Assembly (NCBI GenBank): GCA_024401515.1
Contig: JAKSKY010000018.1
Location: 1-34,132, forward strand
DNA from: Paludibacteraceae bacterium
GTDB taxonomy: Bacteria; Bacteroidota; Bacteroidia; Bacteroidales; Paludibacteraceae
Length of the DNA stretch: 34,132 bases
Direction: 5' to 3'
The notes beneath the pieces are model-generated. The model did no database searches. It had not been told where the DNA came from and saw only the letters and a program-made list of their open reading frames with translations. Below, in pieces: positions 1-8,851 of the stretch; the first letter of the stretch is position 1; every line of letters starts with the position of its first letter. The position numbers and the translations under genes are program-made.

Positions 1-38
1 AGTCCTGACCTTTTCTGTGTTGAATATCTGTTGATATC

Positions 39-1235
39 TTATTTTACCAACTCCAAAGTGTCTGAAGCGATGGTGTACTCTTCGTCTGTAGGAACGACGA
101 TCACGGTCACCTTGGAATCCTTGGTGCTGATGATCTTCTCCTCGCCGTGGACTGTGTCGTTGATCGCCTTGTCCAACTTGATGCCGAAGAACTCCATATC
201 CTTCAAAACGCCCTCGCGGACTGGCTCCACGTTCTCGCCGATACCACCAGTGAAGACGATGACATCCACACCGCCCATAGCGGCCATATATGCGCCAACG
301 TACTTCTTGATACGGTAGATGACCATATCCAAAGCCAACTTGGCGCGCTCGTTACCAGCGGCGATGGCTGCGCGGACCTCACGCATATCGGAAGATACGC
401 CTGAAATACCCAACATACCACTTTGCTTGTTCAAGATGTCTGATACCTTCTTAGCGTTGTATCCCTCGGTCTCCATCAAATAGGTGATGGCGCCTGTGTC
501 GATGTCACCGGAACGGGTACCCATCATCAATCCCTCCAATGGAGTCATACCCATGGAAGTATCGAATGATTTACCATCCTTGATGGCGGTTACGGAGCTA
601 CCGTTACCGATGTGGCAGGTAATCATCTTGGTTCCCTCTGGCTTCATGCCCAAAACCTCGAACGCACGCTTTGAAACGTAGCGGTGGCTGGTTCCGTGGA
701 ATCCGTAACGACGAACCTTGTCTTTCTCGTACAACTCGTAAGGAATAGCATATAAGAATGACTCCTTAGGCATGGTTTGGTGGAAGGCGGTGTCGAATAC
801 CGCAACTTGAGGACAGTTAGGCAACAAGGCCTCCACTGCCATGATACCCTTCAAGTTAGCGGGGTTGTGCAATGGACCCAACGGGAAGCATGCGCGGATT
901 TGATCCTTAACGGTTTGGTTGACGATGCAGCTCTCTGTGAACTTGTCACCTCCGTGGAGAATTCTATGTCCTACCGCGTCCACCTCGTTAAGAGACTTGA
1001 TGCAACCCTCTTGAGGATCGGTCAAAATGCTGAATATTAATTGGATACCATCTGAGTGGTCAGGCATGTCCTTCTCGATGATAGCTTTTTCGCCCTTTTT
1101 GTTAGTGTATTTGAGGAATGAGCCAGGGATACCGATCTTCTCGACACCACCTTGTGCCATTACCTCCTTGGAGTCCATGTTGAACAATTTGTACTTGATG
1201 GATGAACTACCGCAGTTGATTACTAAAATCTTCAT
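39..1235 (-). CDS. ackA: Acetate kinase
   Basis: Makes ATP and acetate from acetyl phosphate and ADP in the cytosol, the last step of the Pta-AckA overflow/fermentation route. The 398 residues match the usual family length. The N-terminus has the ASKHA-type phosphate-binding motif (VINCGSSSIKYKLF, residues 5-18), followed by HRILHGG, the GFHGTSHRY block, CHIGNGSS and, near the C-terminus, FTGGIGEN; all are acetate kinase signatures. It lies 76 bases downstream of pta on the same strand, so the pair is probably one transcript, although two palindromes sit in the gap and could alter its relative expression. The ATG start gives the canonical MKILVINCGSSS beginning. No anomaly seen. Confidence 0.97.
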   Translation of the reverse strand: MKILVINCGSSSIKYKLFNMDSKEVMAQGGVEKIGIPGSFLKYTNKKGEKAIIEKDMPDHSDGIQLIFSILTDPQEGCIKSLNEVDAVGHRILHGGDKFTESCIVNQTVKDQIRACFPLGPLHNPANLKGIMAVEALLPNCPQVAVFDTAFHQTMPKESFLYAIPYELYEKDKVRRYGFHGTSHRYVSKRAFEVLGMKPEGTKMITCHIGNGSSVTAIKDGKSFDTSMGMTPLEGLMMGTRSGDIDTGAITYLMETEGYNAKKVSDILNKQSGMLGISGVSSDMREVRAAIAAGNERAKLALDMVIYRIKKYVGAYMAAMGGVDVIVFTGGIGENVEPVREGVLKDMEFFGIKLDKAINDTVHGEEKIISTKDSKVTVIVVPTDEEYTIASDTLELVK

Positions 1236-1255
1236 TCTGTTTGTTGTTTGTTAAT

Positions 1256-1299
1256 GGTGTACGTATGTACACATAGAGACGGTGTACACACCGTCTCTA
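1256..1299. repeat. Two adjacent palindromes in the pta-ackA gap (REP-like)
   Basis: Bases 1257-1272 form GTGTAC-GTAT-GTACAC. Bases 1274-1299 form a nearly perfect 26-base palindrome with arms TAGAGACGGTGT and ACACCGTCTCTA around AC. On either strand each could fold as a hairpin. They occupy most of the non-coding gap between pta and ackA. No T-run follows on the minus strand, so a classical terminator is unlikely; an intercistronic stabiliser, attenuator or REP-like mobile palindrome fits better. The outer CTCTACATGA resembles CTCCTACATGA beside the palindrome near 27890. Confidence 0.75.
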
Positions 1300-1311
1300 C
1301 ATGATTTGCAA

Positions 1312-2325
1312 TTAATTCTTCTTTGCCTCGATGGCTTGGTTGGCTGTGATGGCGATCAACTTCACAACATCCTCTACGGAGCAACCTCTTGAAAGGTCGT
1401 TGATAGGAGCGGCCAAACCTTGCAACAATGGACCGATAGCCTCTGCGCCAGCCAAACGTTGAACCAACTTGTAACCGATGTTACCAGCCTCCAACTCAGG
1501 GAATACCAATACGTTAGCGGTACCAGCCACCTCGCTGTTAGGAGCCTTGCTCTTCGCAACGGAAGGAACGATAGCCGCATCAGCTTGCAACTCACCGTCG
1601 ATCTTCATATCTGGAGCGGATTCCTTCGCGATGTTGGTAGCCTCGATTACCTTGTCCACCATCTCATGCTTTGCGCTTCCCTTGGTAGAGAAAGAGAGGA
1701 TAGCGACTCTAGGATCCTCGAAACCGTAGATGCTCTTAGCGGTCTTGCCAGAGCAGATGGCGATTTGTGCCAACTCCTCTGCGGTTGGGTTAGGTGTTGC
1801 GGCGCAGTCGGCGAACAACATCATACCGTTGTAACCAATGTTCTTATCCTTGAAGATCATCAAGAAAGATCCTGATACGCAACCTACGCCTGGTTGGGTC
1901 TTTACGATTTGGAAAGCTGGACGAAGCACGTCACCTGTGAAGTTTCTTGCACCTGCCACCTCACCGTCGGCGTCACCGTTCTTGATCATCAAACATGCCA
2001 AGTACAATGGATCCTTGATCTTCTCTACTGCTTGCTCCTCAGTCATACCCTTCTTTTGACGAAGTTTGAAAAGCAAGTCTGAATATGTTTTGCCGTTAGG
2101 ATTGTTCATTGGGTCGATGATCTCCGCCTTGGCGATGTTCTTCAAACCGTTCTTAGCGGCCAAATCCTCGATCTCTTTCTTGTTACCGATCAAAACGATC
2201 TTTGCGATACCTTGCTCCAACACGATGTCGGCAGCCTTCAAAGTTCTCTCTTCTGTTCCTTCTGGAAGAACGATGCGTTGAGGGTTCGCTTGAGCCCTTT
2301 TGATAATGCTTTCAATCAATTCCAT
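1312..2325 (-). CDS. pta: Phosphate acetyltransferase
   Basis: Converts acetyl-CoA and phosphate to acetyl phosphate and CoA in the cytosol, feeding AckA. The 337 residues correspond to the short catalytic-only Pta form (PTA_PTB family) without the N-terminal regulatory domains of E. coli Pta. Recognisable blocks are RIVLPEGTEERTLKAA near the N-terminus, DGEVAGARNFTGDVLRPA in the middle, and the C-terminal NVLVFPELEAGNIGYKLVQR followed by GPLLQGLAAPINDLSRGCS. It is first in the minus-strand pair with ackA. A promoter-like TATCTTTG lies about 50 bases upstream of the start (minus strand, 2376-2383). No frameshift or missing block seen. Confidence 0.96.
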   Translation of the reverse strand: MELIESIIKRAQANPQRIVLPEGTEERTLKAADIVLEQGIAKIVLIGNKKEIEDLAAKNGLKNIAKAEIIDPMNNPNGKTYSDLLFKLRQKKGMTEEQAVEKIKDPLYLACLMIKNGDADGEVAGARNFTGDVLRPAFQIVKTQPGVGCVSGSFLMIFKDKNIGYNGMMLFADCAATPNPTAEELAQIAICSGKTAKSIYGFEDPRVAILSFSTKGSAKHEMVDKVIEATNIAKESAPDMKIDGELQADAAIVPSVAKSKAPNSEVAGTANVLVFPELEAGNIGYKLVQRLAGAEAIGPLLQGLAAPINDLSRGCSVEDVVKLIAITANQAIEAKKN

Positions 2326-2375
2326 TTTCTTCTAAATATTTCGTTAATTGTATTTCTGTTATAGGTTATATCCTA

Positions 2376-2383
2376 CAAAGATA
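2376..2383 (-). promoter_or_regulatory. Bacteroides-type -7 element upstream of pta
   Basis: On the minus strand these bases read TATCTTTG, a full match to the Bacteroidota -7 consensus TAnnTTTG. It lies 51 bases before the pta start, in a non-coding A/T-rich gap. I see no clear TTTG -33 element at the expected spacing, so this is a half-supported promoter. Confidence 0.45.
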
Positions 2384-2477
2384 AAAAAAAGATATGGGAA
2401 ATACATTTTTTTAGAAGTTTTAATGATGCTAGCCAAACTCCCTTAGAAATCGATGCCTTTAATCGGAAAAATATTAT

Positions 2478-2485
2478 TATTTTTG
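2478..2485 (+). promoter_or_regulatory. Bacteroides-type -7 element upstream of dut
   Basis: TATTTTTG matches TAnnTTTG and ends 33 bases before the dut ATG. The possible -33 (CTTTAA around 2457-2462) is imperfect and about 16 bases away. It would drive the dut-TPR-DUF4292-EnvC operon. Confidence 0.4.
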
Positions 2486-2518
2486 CCGATAATGCATATT
2501 TTGTAAAAGATTGAAAGT

Positions 2519-2953
2519 ATGGAAGTAAAGATCATCAATAAATCAAAACATCAATTGCCGCAATACGCCACTCCTCTTTCCGCTGGAATGGATTTGCGCG
2601 CCAATATTGATGAACCTATCAAAATCGGTTCTTTGGAGCGTGCCATGGTGCCAACTGGCATTTACATCGCCTTGCCTGAGGGTTACGAGGCTCAAATCCG
2701 TCCACGTAGCGGTTTGGCTGCTAAAAAGGGAATAACGGTGTTGAATACCCCAGGAACCATCGATGCCGATTATCGTGGTGAGATTAAGGTGATTTTGGTG
2801 AATTTGTCTTCTGAACCTTTTGTCATTGAGGATGGTGAACGCATCTGCCAAATGGTGGTCGCTAAACATGAACGTGTGGACTGGACAGAGGTGGACACTT
2901 TGGATGAAACGGAACGCGGAGCGGGAGGTTTTGGACATACAGGCGTGAAATGA
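2519..2953 (+). CDS. dut: dUTP diphosphatase (trimeric dUTPase)
   Basis: Hydrolyses dUTP to dUMP and pyrophosphate, keeping uracil out of DNA and supplying dUMP for thymidylate synthesis. The 144 residues contain all five trimeric dUTPase motifs in order: [10 protein letters not shown] (1), RPRSGLA (2), [16 protein letters not shown] with the catalytic-type Asp (3), GERICQMV (4) and the C-terminal [10 protein letters not shown] arm (5). The length is normal. Its TGA overlaps the next gene's start in an ATGA, so it is translationally coupled to the TPR gene; the string dut / TPR / DUF4292 / M23 is, as I recall, common in Bacteroidales. Confidence 0.97.
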   Translation: MEVKIINKSKHQLPQYATPLSAGMDLRANIDEPIKIGSLERAMVPTGIYIALPEGYEAQIRPRSGLAAKKGITVLNTPGTIDADYRGEIKVILVNLSSEPFVIEDGERICQMVVAKHERVDWTEVDTLDETERGAGGFGHTGVK

Positions 2954-4686
2954 TTAGATTCTCAAAGATATTATTAGTTGCGGTCGCTTTGTTTTCTTGG
3001 GGACTTGCTCCGTTATGGGCGGGGGAGACGGATGCCCAAAGGAAGATGAAGCTACAATACTATTATCTTGAGGCATTGAGGCAGAAACAGGCTGGGCATT
3101 ACGGAGCGGCGATCGATAACCTTTATCGTTGCAACTCGTTGGACAATAAAAATAGCGAGGTGTTCGCTACATTGTCTGATATTAACATGGAGTTGTATCC
3201 CAATGATCCTTCCGTCGCCATCGAACAGATGAAAAAAGCCTGTGAGTTGGAACCTGATAATATAGAATATAAGAAACGTTTGGCCGGTCATGCGGTCAAT
3301 GCGATGGACTTGGACCTTGCGGCTCAACTCTATGAGGAGTTGGTGAAAAAGGATAGCAAACAAAAGAATATCTATTACTACTATTTGGCGAGCATTTATA
3401 CCAGCAAGGGGAAATACCAACAGGCCATAGACGCTTGGGATGGTTTTGAACTTGAGGAGGGGATAAATGAAACGGTATGCAAAGAAAAGTTTAAACTTTA
3501 TGCCTACCTTAAAAAGGACAAGAAGGCCTTCGCCGAGATGGATAAGTTGATTAAGTCAGCGCCGAGGGAGACGAAGTATATCGCTTTGAAGGCCCAATTG
3601 TACGCTGCGATGGATAAGAATAAGGAGAGTGAGAAGTGCTTCTTGAATGGTTTGAAGACCTTCCCGAATGACCCTACCCTTAAAGTGGAGTATGGCTCTT
3701 TCCTTTCTGAAACGGGTCGAGAGAAAGAGGGCATCGCCAAGTGGTTGGAAGTCTTAAAAGATCCGGAGGCCAGCTATTTGACGAAACATGAGTTGCTCTA
3801 TCGCATCGCCAGTGATACATTGTATGATATTGATGATGCCTACTATTTGGATGTGATTAACCAATATCCGAATGAGGAGTATCCTCTTTTAGTCTACTCT
3901 TCCGTCTTGATGGGCAGAGGTGATTCCACTTCAGTGTCTTATTTACGGAAGGCTTTGGCGCTAAATCCGAAGCATGAGGATGCGTGGCTGACGTTGATCA
4001 ATTACTATGTCGCGAAAAAGGATACGACCCTTATGTTGTCCGCTTGTCAGGAATCGGTGGAACAATTCCCTGAGAATCCGAATCTTTTGGATGTCTATGC
4101 GATGACGCAGATGATTGTGGACAAAAAGGAGGAGGCCCTATCCTTATGGAAGAAGGCATCGGTATCGGCGGTCGCTTCTGGACAGATGAATTTAGCGGCT
4201 GAAATTTATGCGAAGCGAGGAGATCTGTTCATGTCCATGCATCAGCCCGATTCTTGTTTTGCCATGTATGATTCCTCATTGGCTATTATGCCAAAAAATG
4301 TTTTGGTCTTAAATAATTACGCATTTTATCTGTGTGAGGTGAATAGAGACCTTGATAGGGCGGAACGGATGAGCCTACAGACTTTGACCATTAGTCCCAA
4401 AAGTCCAGTCTTTTTGGATACTTATGCTTGGGTCTGTTTCAAGAAGGGTGAGTATAACGCTGCCATGCTGTACATACAACAAGCCTACTCGAATGGAGGA
4501 AATGTGGATCCGGAATTGTTGGACCACTATGGAGATATTCTTTATAAATGTGGCGGGAAAGAGGCTGATTGCCAAAAATTTTGGATGGAGTCTTTACGCA
4601 TTTTCACCACAGAACAGAATGATCGGGAGTATGAGTGGATGGATAAGTTAAAGATAAAAGCGGAGACGGGAAAGTATGTTGAGTAG
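2950..4686 (+). CDS. Exported TPR-repeat protein
   Basis: A 578-residue protein with a Sec signal peptide (about residues 1-24, ending LAPLWAG) followed almost entirely by helical tetratricopeptide-like repeats, for example around [35 protein letters not shown] and [22 protein letters not shown]. TPRs usually scaffold protein complexes; no catalytic motif is seen. The signal peptide places it in the periplasm or on the outer membrane's inner face. It overlaps dut by 4 bases and the following DUF4292 gene by 11 bases, so all are likely co-translated. The context (DUF4292 lipoprotein, EnvC-like protein) suggests envelope assembly, but the partner is unknown. Confidence 0.88.
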   Translation: MIRFSKILLVAVALFSWGLAPLWAGETDAQRKMKLQYYYLEALRQKQAGHYGAAIDNLYRCNSLDNKNSEVFATLSDINMELYPNDPSVAIEQMKKACELEPDNIEYKKRLAGHAVNAMDLDLAAQLYEELVKKDSKQKNIYYYYLASIYTSKGKYQQAIDAWDGFELEEGINETVCKEKFKLYAYLKKDKKAFAEMDKLIKSAPRETKYIALKAQLYAAMDKNKESEKCFLNGLKTFPNDPTLKVEYGSFLSETGREKEGIAKWLEVLKDPEASYLTKHELLYRIASDTLYDIDDAYYLDVINQYPNEEYPLLVYSSVLMGRGDSTSVSYLRKALALNPKHEDAWLTLINYYVAKKDTTLMLSACQESVEQFPENPNLLDVYAMTQMIVDKKEEALSLWKKASVSAVASGQMNLAAEIYAKRGDLFMSMHQPDSCFAMYDSSLAIMPKNVLVLNNYAFYLCEVNRDLDRAERMSLQTLTISPKSPVFLDTYAWVCFKKGEYNAAMLYIQQAYSNGGNVDPELLDHYGDILYKCGGKEADCQKFWMESLRIFTTEQNDREYEWMDKLKIKAETGKYVE

Positions 4687-5497
4687 ATGGACCATATTAT
4701 TTGTCTTTTTGTTGACACTCTTCGCTTCATGTTCTTCGTTGAAACATAGAAGTTCCAAGACGGATAAAGATGCATTGCCTTCTTTGTCATACGAAACGTT
4801 TGGCGCGAAAGCTTCCGTTTCGATGGGTGGCCTTAGTGTCAATGCGAATCTGCGCATGAAGCGGGATAGTTGTCTTTCCATTTCCATCCAACCCTTTGCC
4901 GGCGTGGAGGTGGCGAGATTATTCGTTACCAATCAGGAGGTTTGTTTGGTGGACCGTATCAATAAACGATATGCGGTAATGGACCTCTCCTCTACGGATG
5001 AGGTTCCTAGTGAATATCTTAAATTGTTGAGTGTTAGAAAGCTACAAGCTTTGTTGACCAATCAGTTGTTTCTTCTCGATGAAAGGGATGCTGTGGCGAC
5101 GAAGTCTGATTTTTCCGCTACGGAGATAGCTGATTCTTGGTTGTTGCAATATGCGGATCCCAAATCTCGTTTTAGTCAGGAATTCACACTGAATGGTGCC
5201 CAAAGGGTGAAAAATGGTAGCGTCTCATCGAGTCAAGGCTCTATCCGTTGGGATTATTTGCAGTTCGAGCCGTTGGGCAATGGTTATCCATTCCCTATGG
5301 AGGTGAATCTTTTGGTGACCCAATCTTCTACTTATCAGGGCGGCTACCATTCTCCCCAAACGTCAGCGATGGAGTTGGGTGTCACGTATAAGAAAATTGA
5401 ATTGAATAAAGACTATAGTTTCTCTAATCCAATCCCGAAGGGGTATCAGAAGGTGTCGGTGCGGAAAATACTTAGTCTCTTGAATTTTAAACGATAA
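4676..5497 (+). CDS. DUF4292-type outer-membrane lipoprotein
   Basis: A 273-residue protein starting with a lipoprotein signal (hydrophobic FVFLLTLFA then Cys at residue 19; lipobox FASC). The mature part is beta-rich (SVSMGGLSVNANLRMKRD, LSISIQPFAGVEVARLFVTN) and resembles the DUF4292 family, which I believe has a LolA/LolB-like fold for lipid or lipoprotein handling; that fold is inferred, not seen. Translation overlaps the TPR gene by 11 bases, and the EnvC-like gene starts 3 bases after its stop. A role in lipoprotein or lipid transport to the outer membrane is plausible but unproven. The start at 4676 gives a complete signal peptide. Confidence 0.82.
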   Translation: MLSRWTILFVFLLTLFASCSSLKHRSSKTDKDALPSLSYETFGAKASVSMGGLSVNANLRMKRDSCLSISIQPFAGVEVARLFVTNQEVCLVDRINKRYAVMDLSSTDEVPSEYLKLLSVRKLQALLTNQLFLLDERDAVATKSDFSATEIADSWLLQYADPKSRFSQEFTLNGAQRVKNGSVSSSQGSIRWDYLQFEPLGNGYPFPMEVNLLVTQSSTYQGGYHSPQTSAMELGVTYKKIELNKDYSFSNPIPKGYQKVSVRKILSLLNFKR

Positions 5498-5500
5498 ACG

Positions 5501-6859
5501 ATGCGTATTAAGAGTTACATCCTATCGATTTTGGCTATTTCAGCCTTTTGTGTCATGAGTTTCGTGGGCATTGAATCGCTCTCAGCTCAAACAAAGAAGC
5601 CGGCTCCTAAAACCGCGACGACACAAAAGAAGACAACCTCTACTCCGGCTAAGAAGACAACAACTACAAAGAGTACTTCGACTAAAACAACTACAGCAAA
5701 AAAGGAGGATATCAAGACGCTGAAAAATAAGCAGTCCCAACTTCAACAACAGATGCAGAATACAGACAAGAAGTTGAATGAGACGAGAAGAAGCACCAAA
5801 CAATCCCTTCGTGAGCTGGAGCGTTTGAATGAGGATATTGTATATCGTGACCAATTGATCAAGAAGCAAGCGGATGAGTTGAATAGGTATTCTGTACAGA
5901 TCGACTCCTTGAACGGCAGCATCGATCGACTCTCTGAGGAGTATAAGTCATTGAAGAAGAAGCAGTCTGATATGATCTATTATGCCTTCATGACGAAAAA
6001 TTCACAATCTGATTTTATCATCTATATCCTTTCCAGTAAAAACTTCCAGGAGGCTTATCGTCGTGTTATCTACCTAAGTAATTTGGCTACGATGAGAAAG
6101 GAGCAATCCGCTGAGTTGAATAAGACCAAGCAGGAGATCCAAAACCATAGAGATAGGGTGGATGTCCTAAAGTCCCGCACGAAGGATCTTTTGGCGAAAC
6201 AAGAGAAGGAGAAGGAGTTCGCAGTTTATCAAAAGCAGAAACAAGACAAATTGTTGGCCTCTTTGCAGGCACAGGAGAAGTTCCTGAAAAGCGAATTGCA
6301 GAAACAACAGCAAGCTTCTGAGCAGCTGAATGATAAGATTCAGAAAATCATCGCCCAACAGGCTGAGGCTGCTAAGAAACGTACGCAACCTACAAAGACC
6401 ACTTCGAAGGGTGGTTATGCCATGACCAAGGAGGAGACCACCGTGGCAGGCGGTTTTGAGAAAAACAAAGGCCTTTTGCCTTGGCCGGTGAAGGGAACTA
6501 TTACGGGTAGTTTCGGTAAGCAACCTCACCCGGTTTTGAAGGATGTGACGGTGAACAACAAGGGTGTATACATCACCGCCGTTCAGGGCTCAAAGGCTAC
6601 GGCGGTTTACGATGGAACGGTTTCCCAATGTTTCTCAGTGCCAGGTAACAACAATGCGGTGATTATCCGTCATGGTAATTATCTGACTGTATATGCGAAC
6701 TTGACCGATATTTATGTGAAGACGGGTGCTAAAGTCACCAAGGGAACGGCGATCGGTAAGATCTACGAAGACAGTGACGATAAAAATAAGGCGACACTCT
6801 TTTTCCAAGTATGGAAAGAAAAAAACTTGCTCAATCCTCAACAATGGTTGAAAAAATAA
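5501..6859 (+). CDS. EnvC-like murein hydrolase activator (degenerate LytM/M23 domain)
   Basis: A 452-residue exported protein. Order: signal peptide (about 1-30); a Lys/Thr-rich low-complexity stretch (about 31-68); a long coiled coil (about 70-290) rich in Q, K, E and L; and a C-terminal LytM/M23 fold from about residue 324 (WPVKGTITGSFG) to the end (LLNPQQWLKK). The metal-binding residues of active M23 enzymes are missing: the HxGxD region reads NNKGVYI and the HxH site reads FFQVW. This matches E. coli EnvC, which does not cut murein but activates amidases at the division site, so I infer an activator. Its amidase partner is not in the window. It ends a four-gene operon with dut. Confidence 0.9.
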   Translation: MRIKSYILSILAISAFCVMSFVGIESLSAQTKKPAPKTATTQKKTTSTPAKKTTTTKSTSTKTTTAKKEDIKTLKNKQSQLQQQMQNTDKKLNETRRSTKQSLRELERLNEDIVYRDQLIKKQADELNRYSVQIDSLNGSIDRLSEEYKSLKKKQSDMIYYAFMTKNSQSDFIIYILSSKNFQEAYRRVIYLSNLATMRKEQSAELNKTKQEIQNHRDRVDVLKSRTKDLLAKQEKEKEFAVYQKQKQDKLLASLQAQEKFLKSELQKQQQASEQLNDKIQKIIAQQAEAAKKRTQPTKTTSKGGYAMTKEETTVAGGFEKNKGLLPWPVKGTITGSFGKQPHPVLKDVTVNNKGVYITAVQGSKATAVYDGTVSQCFSVPGNNNAVIIRHGNYLTVYANLTDIYVKTGAKVTKGTAIGKIYEDSDDKNKATLFFQVWKEKNLLNPQQWLKK

Positions 6860-6907
6860 AAAGAGATTATTATCTTTACAAAATAAAACATACGAAAAGT
6901 AGGCAAT

Positions 6908-7870
6908 ATGGAGGATAAAGAGAAAAATGAATTGGATTTATTGGATATCCTAAAATCCATTGGTATAGGCATAAAGAAAGGATTCTTCGCGACGTTGAAA
7001 GGGTTAGGATGGCTATGTCGCTTGATTTACAAATACAAATACTTGACATTGGGTTGTTTGGTGTTGATGGGTGTCGTTTGCGCTTATCAAAACAGAACAA
7101 AGATATATAAGGGAGAGGCGGATCTTAAATTGATCTCATTCCCATCATATTTCGTGAAGAATTTGTTGGATCCTATCCATTCTCAATGTGTTTGTTCGGA
7201 TAGTGTTACAGTAGCCAGAAAGTTGAACCTTTCCGAGCATGACGCTTCCATGATCACGGCTGTAAAGTCTTATTATTATGTGGATATCCAAAATGATGGT
7301 ACGCCGGATTTTGTGGACTATAATAATAAGTTTGACATGAATGATACCACGATGTCCATTCTTCCTTGGAAGATTAGGGTTTCTGTGGAGACTCGTGACA
7401 CTTCCGTGTTGGCGAAGTTGGCGGATGCTTTCCTCTATGCGATTACCAATAATAGTCAGGTGAAGAAGGAGAACGCGTTGCGTATCGAACATTTGGAGGA
7501 GAAAATCCAAATGGTTGACCGAGAGATTCTTCTTTTGGATAGCTTGCGTAGAAGAGAGTATTTCGAGAAGAAGAAGGATGTGATGCTCGCGATGGATAAG
7601 ACAGTGATGTTGAACGAACGTGAGATGAAGTTGTACCACAATGATTTGCTCGAATTGGAAAAGACGAAGCAGGATTTGGTGTGGGAACGTAAGATTTATG
7701 ATATCTGTGTCTCTTTCGAGAATGATTTCGAGGTAGATCCTCGACCTATCAATAGATGGACTAAAACTTATCCTAAATATATGTTCTTAGGATTGTTGAT
7801 CGCAATCGCGTTGGCTTGTCTATACGAAAGTAGAGAGAAGATCAATAAGTTCTTAAATAAAGAAATTTAA
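6908..7870 (+). CDS. Wzz-like two-TM inner-membrane protein
   Basis: A 320-residue protein with the topology of polysaccharide co-polymerase / chain-length determinants: cytosolic N-terminus, TM1 near residues 44-62 (YLTLGCLVLMGVVCAYQ), a large periplasmic part with a charged coiled coil (about 190-265), and TM2 near 288-306 (YMFLGLLIAIALACLY). Such proteins set O-antigen or capsule length, but there is no Wzx/Wzy or sugar-nucleotide cluster here, so the substrate is unknown. A weak promoter (GTTG, 20 bases, TATCTTTA at 6871-6878) suggests transcription separate from envC. Its TAA shares one base with the ATG of the next gene (TAATG), so the two are coupled. Confidence 0.75.
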   Translation: MEDKEKNELDLLDILKSIGIGIKKGFFATLKGLGWLCRLIYKYKYLTLGCLVLMGVVCAYQNRTKIYKGEADLKLISFPSYFVKNLLDPIHSQCVCSDSVTVARKLNLSEHDASMITAVKSYYYVDIQNDGTPDFVDYNNKFDMNDTTMSILPWKIRVSVETRDTSVLAKLADAFLYAITNNSQVKKENALRIEHLEEKIQMVDREILLLDSLRRREYFEKKKDVMLAMDKTVMLNEREMKLYHNDLLELEKTKQDLVWERKIYDICVSFENDFEVDPRPINRWTKTYPKYMFLGLLIAIALACLYESREKINKFLNKEI

Positions 7871-8847
7871 TGGCTCGAATTTATAGGTGGGGTATTATTG
7901 GCGCTGGTAACATTGCCGGTGCTTTCGCCCAAGGACTCTCTGTTTTGCCCAATGCGGAGTGTTATGCTATCGCATCCCGTGATGAGGAGAAGGCCGCATC
8001 TTTCGCTCAAAAGCATGGCTGTAAGAAGTATTATGCCTCTTATGCGGAGATGTTAGAAGATCCTAAGGTGGACATTGTCTATGTGGCTACACCTAATAAT
8101 CTCCATTACACGCATACGATGATGGCTTTGGAGGCGGGTAAACATGTCCTTTGTGAAAAACCATTCGCCATCACATGTGAACAGGCGATGGCCATGATGC
8201 GTACTTCCCGCGAAAACAACCTTTTCTTGATGGAGGCGTTGTGGAGCAGATTCCTCCCTTCGGTTATTGAGACGAAAAGACTTTTGGATAGTGGTGAGAT
8301 TGGTAATCCGTTGCTTCTACAGGCCGAATTCGGTATCCATCCATCCTATGATCCCAATAGCAGATTATTCGATCCCAAGTTGGGCGGAGGTTCCATTCCC
8401 GACATTGGAATTTATCCCATATTCTTGGCCTTGTACCTTTTGGGAGAGCCGATCTCCCTTGACATCGAGTCCGTCCCAGCCCCTACGGGTGTGGATATGA
8501 CCACTACGATCGTGATGAAGCACAAAGAGGGAAGAATGAGTGTGCTCACCTCCTCCTTCGCATTCGATTTGGAGTCGGATGCCAAGATTACGGGTGATGC
8601 GGGAAGATTGAGGCTTGCCCGTATGTTCCATATCCCTACGAAGTTGATGTTGCGTCGCAATATGGATGAAGCTGAAGTGGAGATTCCTCTGAATTTGGAG
8701 GGTAATGGATACAATTATGAGGCGCAGGAGGTGATGCGTTGCATCAGCGAAGGCAAAATTGAGAGTGATCAGTGGAGCCATCAAAATACATTGCGTCTGT
8801 TGTCTATCGTGGAACAAGCGGCGAAGGGCGCATTTCTAAATCTATAA
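7870..8847 (+). CDS. Gfo/Idh/MocA-family NAD(P)-dependent oxidoreductase
   Basis: A 325-residue soluble enzyme. The N-terminal Rossmann fold shows GAGNIAG at residues 11-17; the family EKP motif (CEKPFAI) is at about residues 95-101, its Lys being the usual catalytic lysine; the C-terminal half is the alpha/beta substrate domain (GGGSIPDIGIYPI). Members oxidise or reduce sugars, inositols, sugar acids or dihydrodiols with NAD(P). The substrate cannot be read from the sequence. It is coupled by TAATG to the Wzz-like gene and followed 4 bases later by the SpmA/SpmB-type transporter. No truncation. Confidence 0.9.
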   Translation: MARIYRWGIIGAGNIAGAFAQGLSVLPNAECYAIASRDEEKAASFAQKHGCKKYYASYAEMLEDPKVDIVYVATPNNLHYTHTMMALEAGKHVLCEKPFAITCEQAMAMMRTSRENNLFLMEALWSRFLPSVIETKRLLDSGEIGNPLLLQAEFGIHPSYDPNSRLFDPKLGGGSIPDIGIYPIFLALYLLGEPISLDIESVPAPTGVDMTTTIVMKHKEGRMSVLTSSFAFDLESDAKITGDAGRLRLARMFHIPTKLMLRRNMDEAEVEIPLNLEGNGYNYEAQEVMRCISEGKIESDQWSHQNTLRLLSIVEQAAKGAFLNL

Positions 8848-8851
8848 GATT

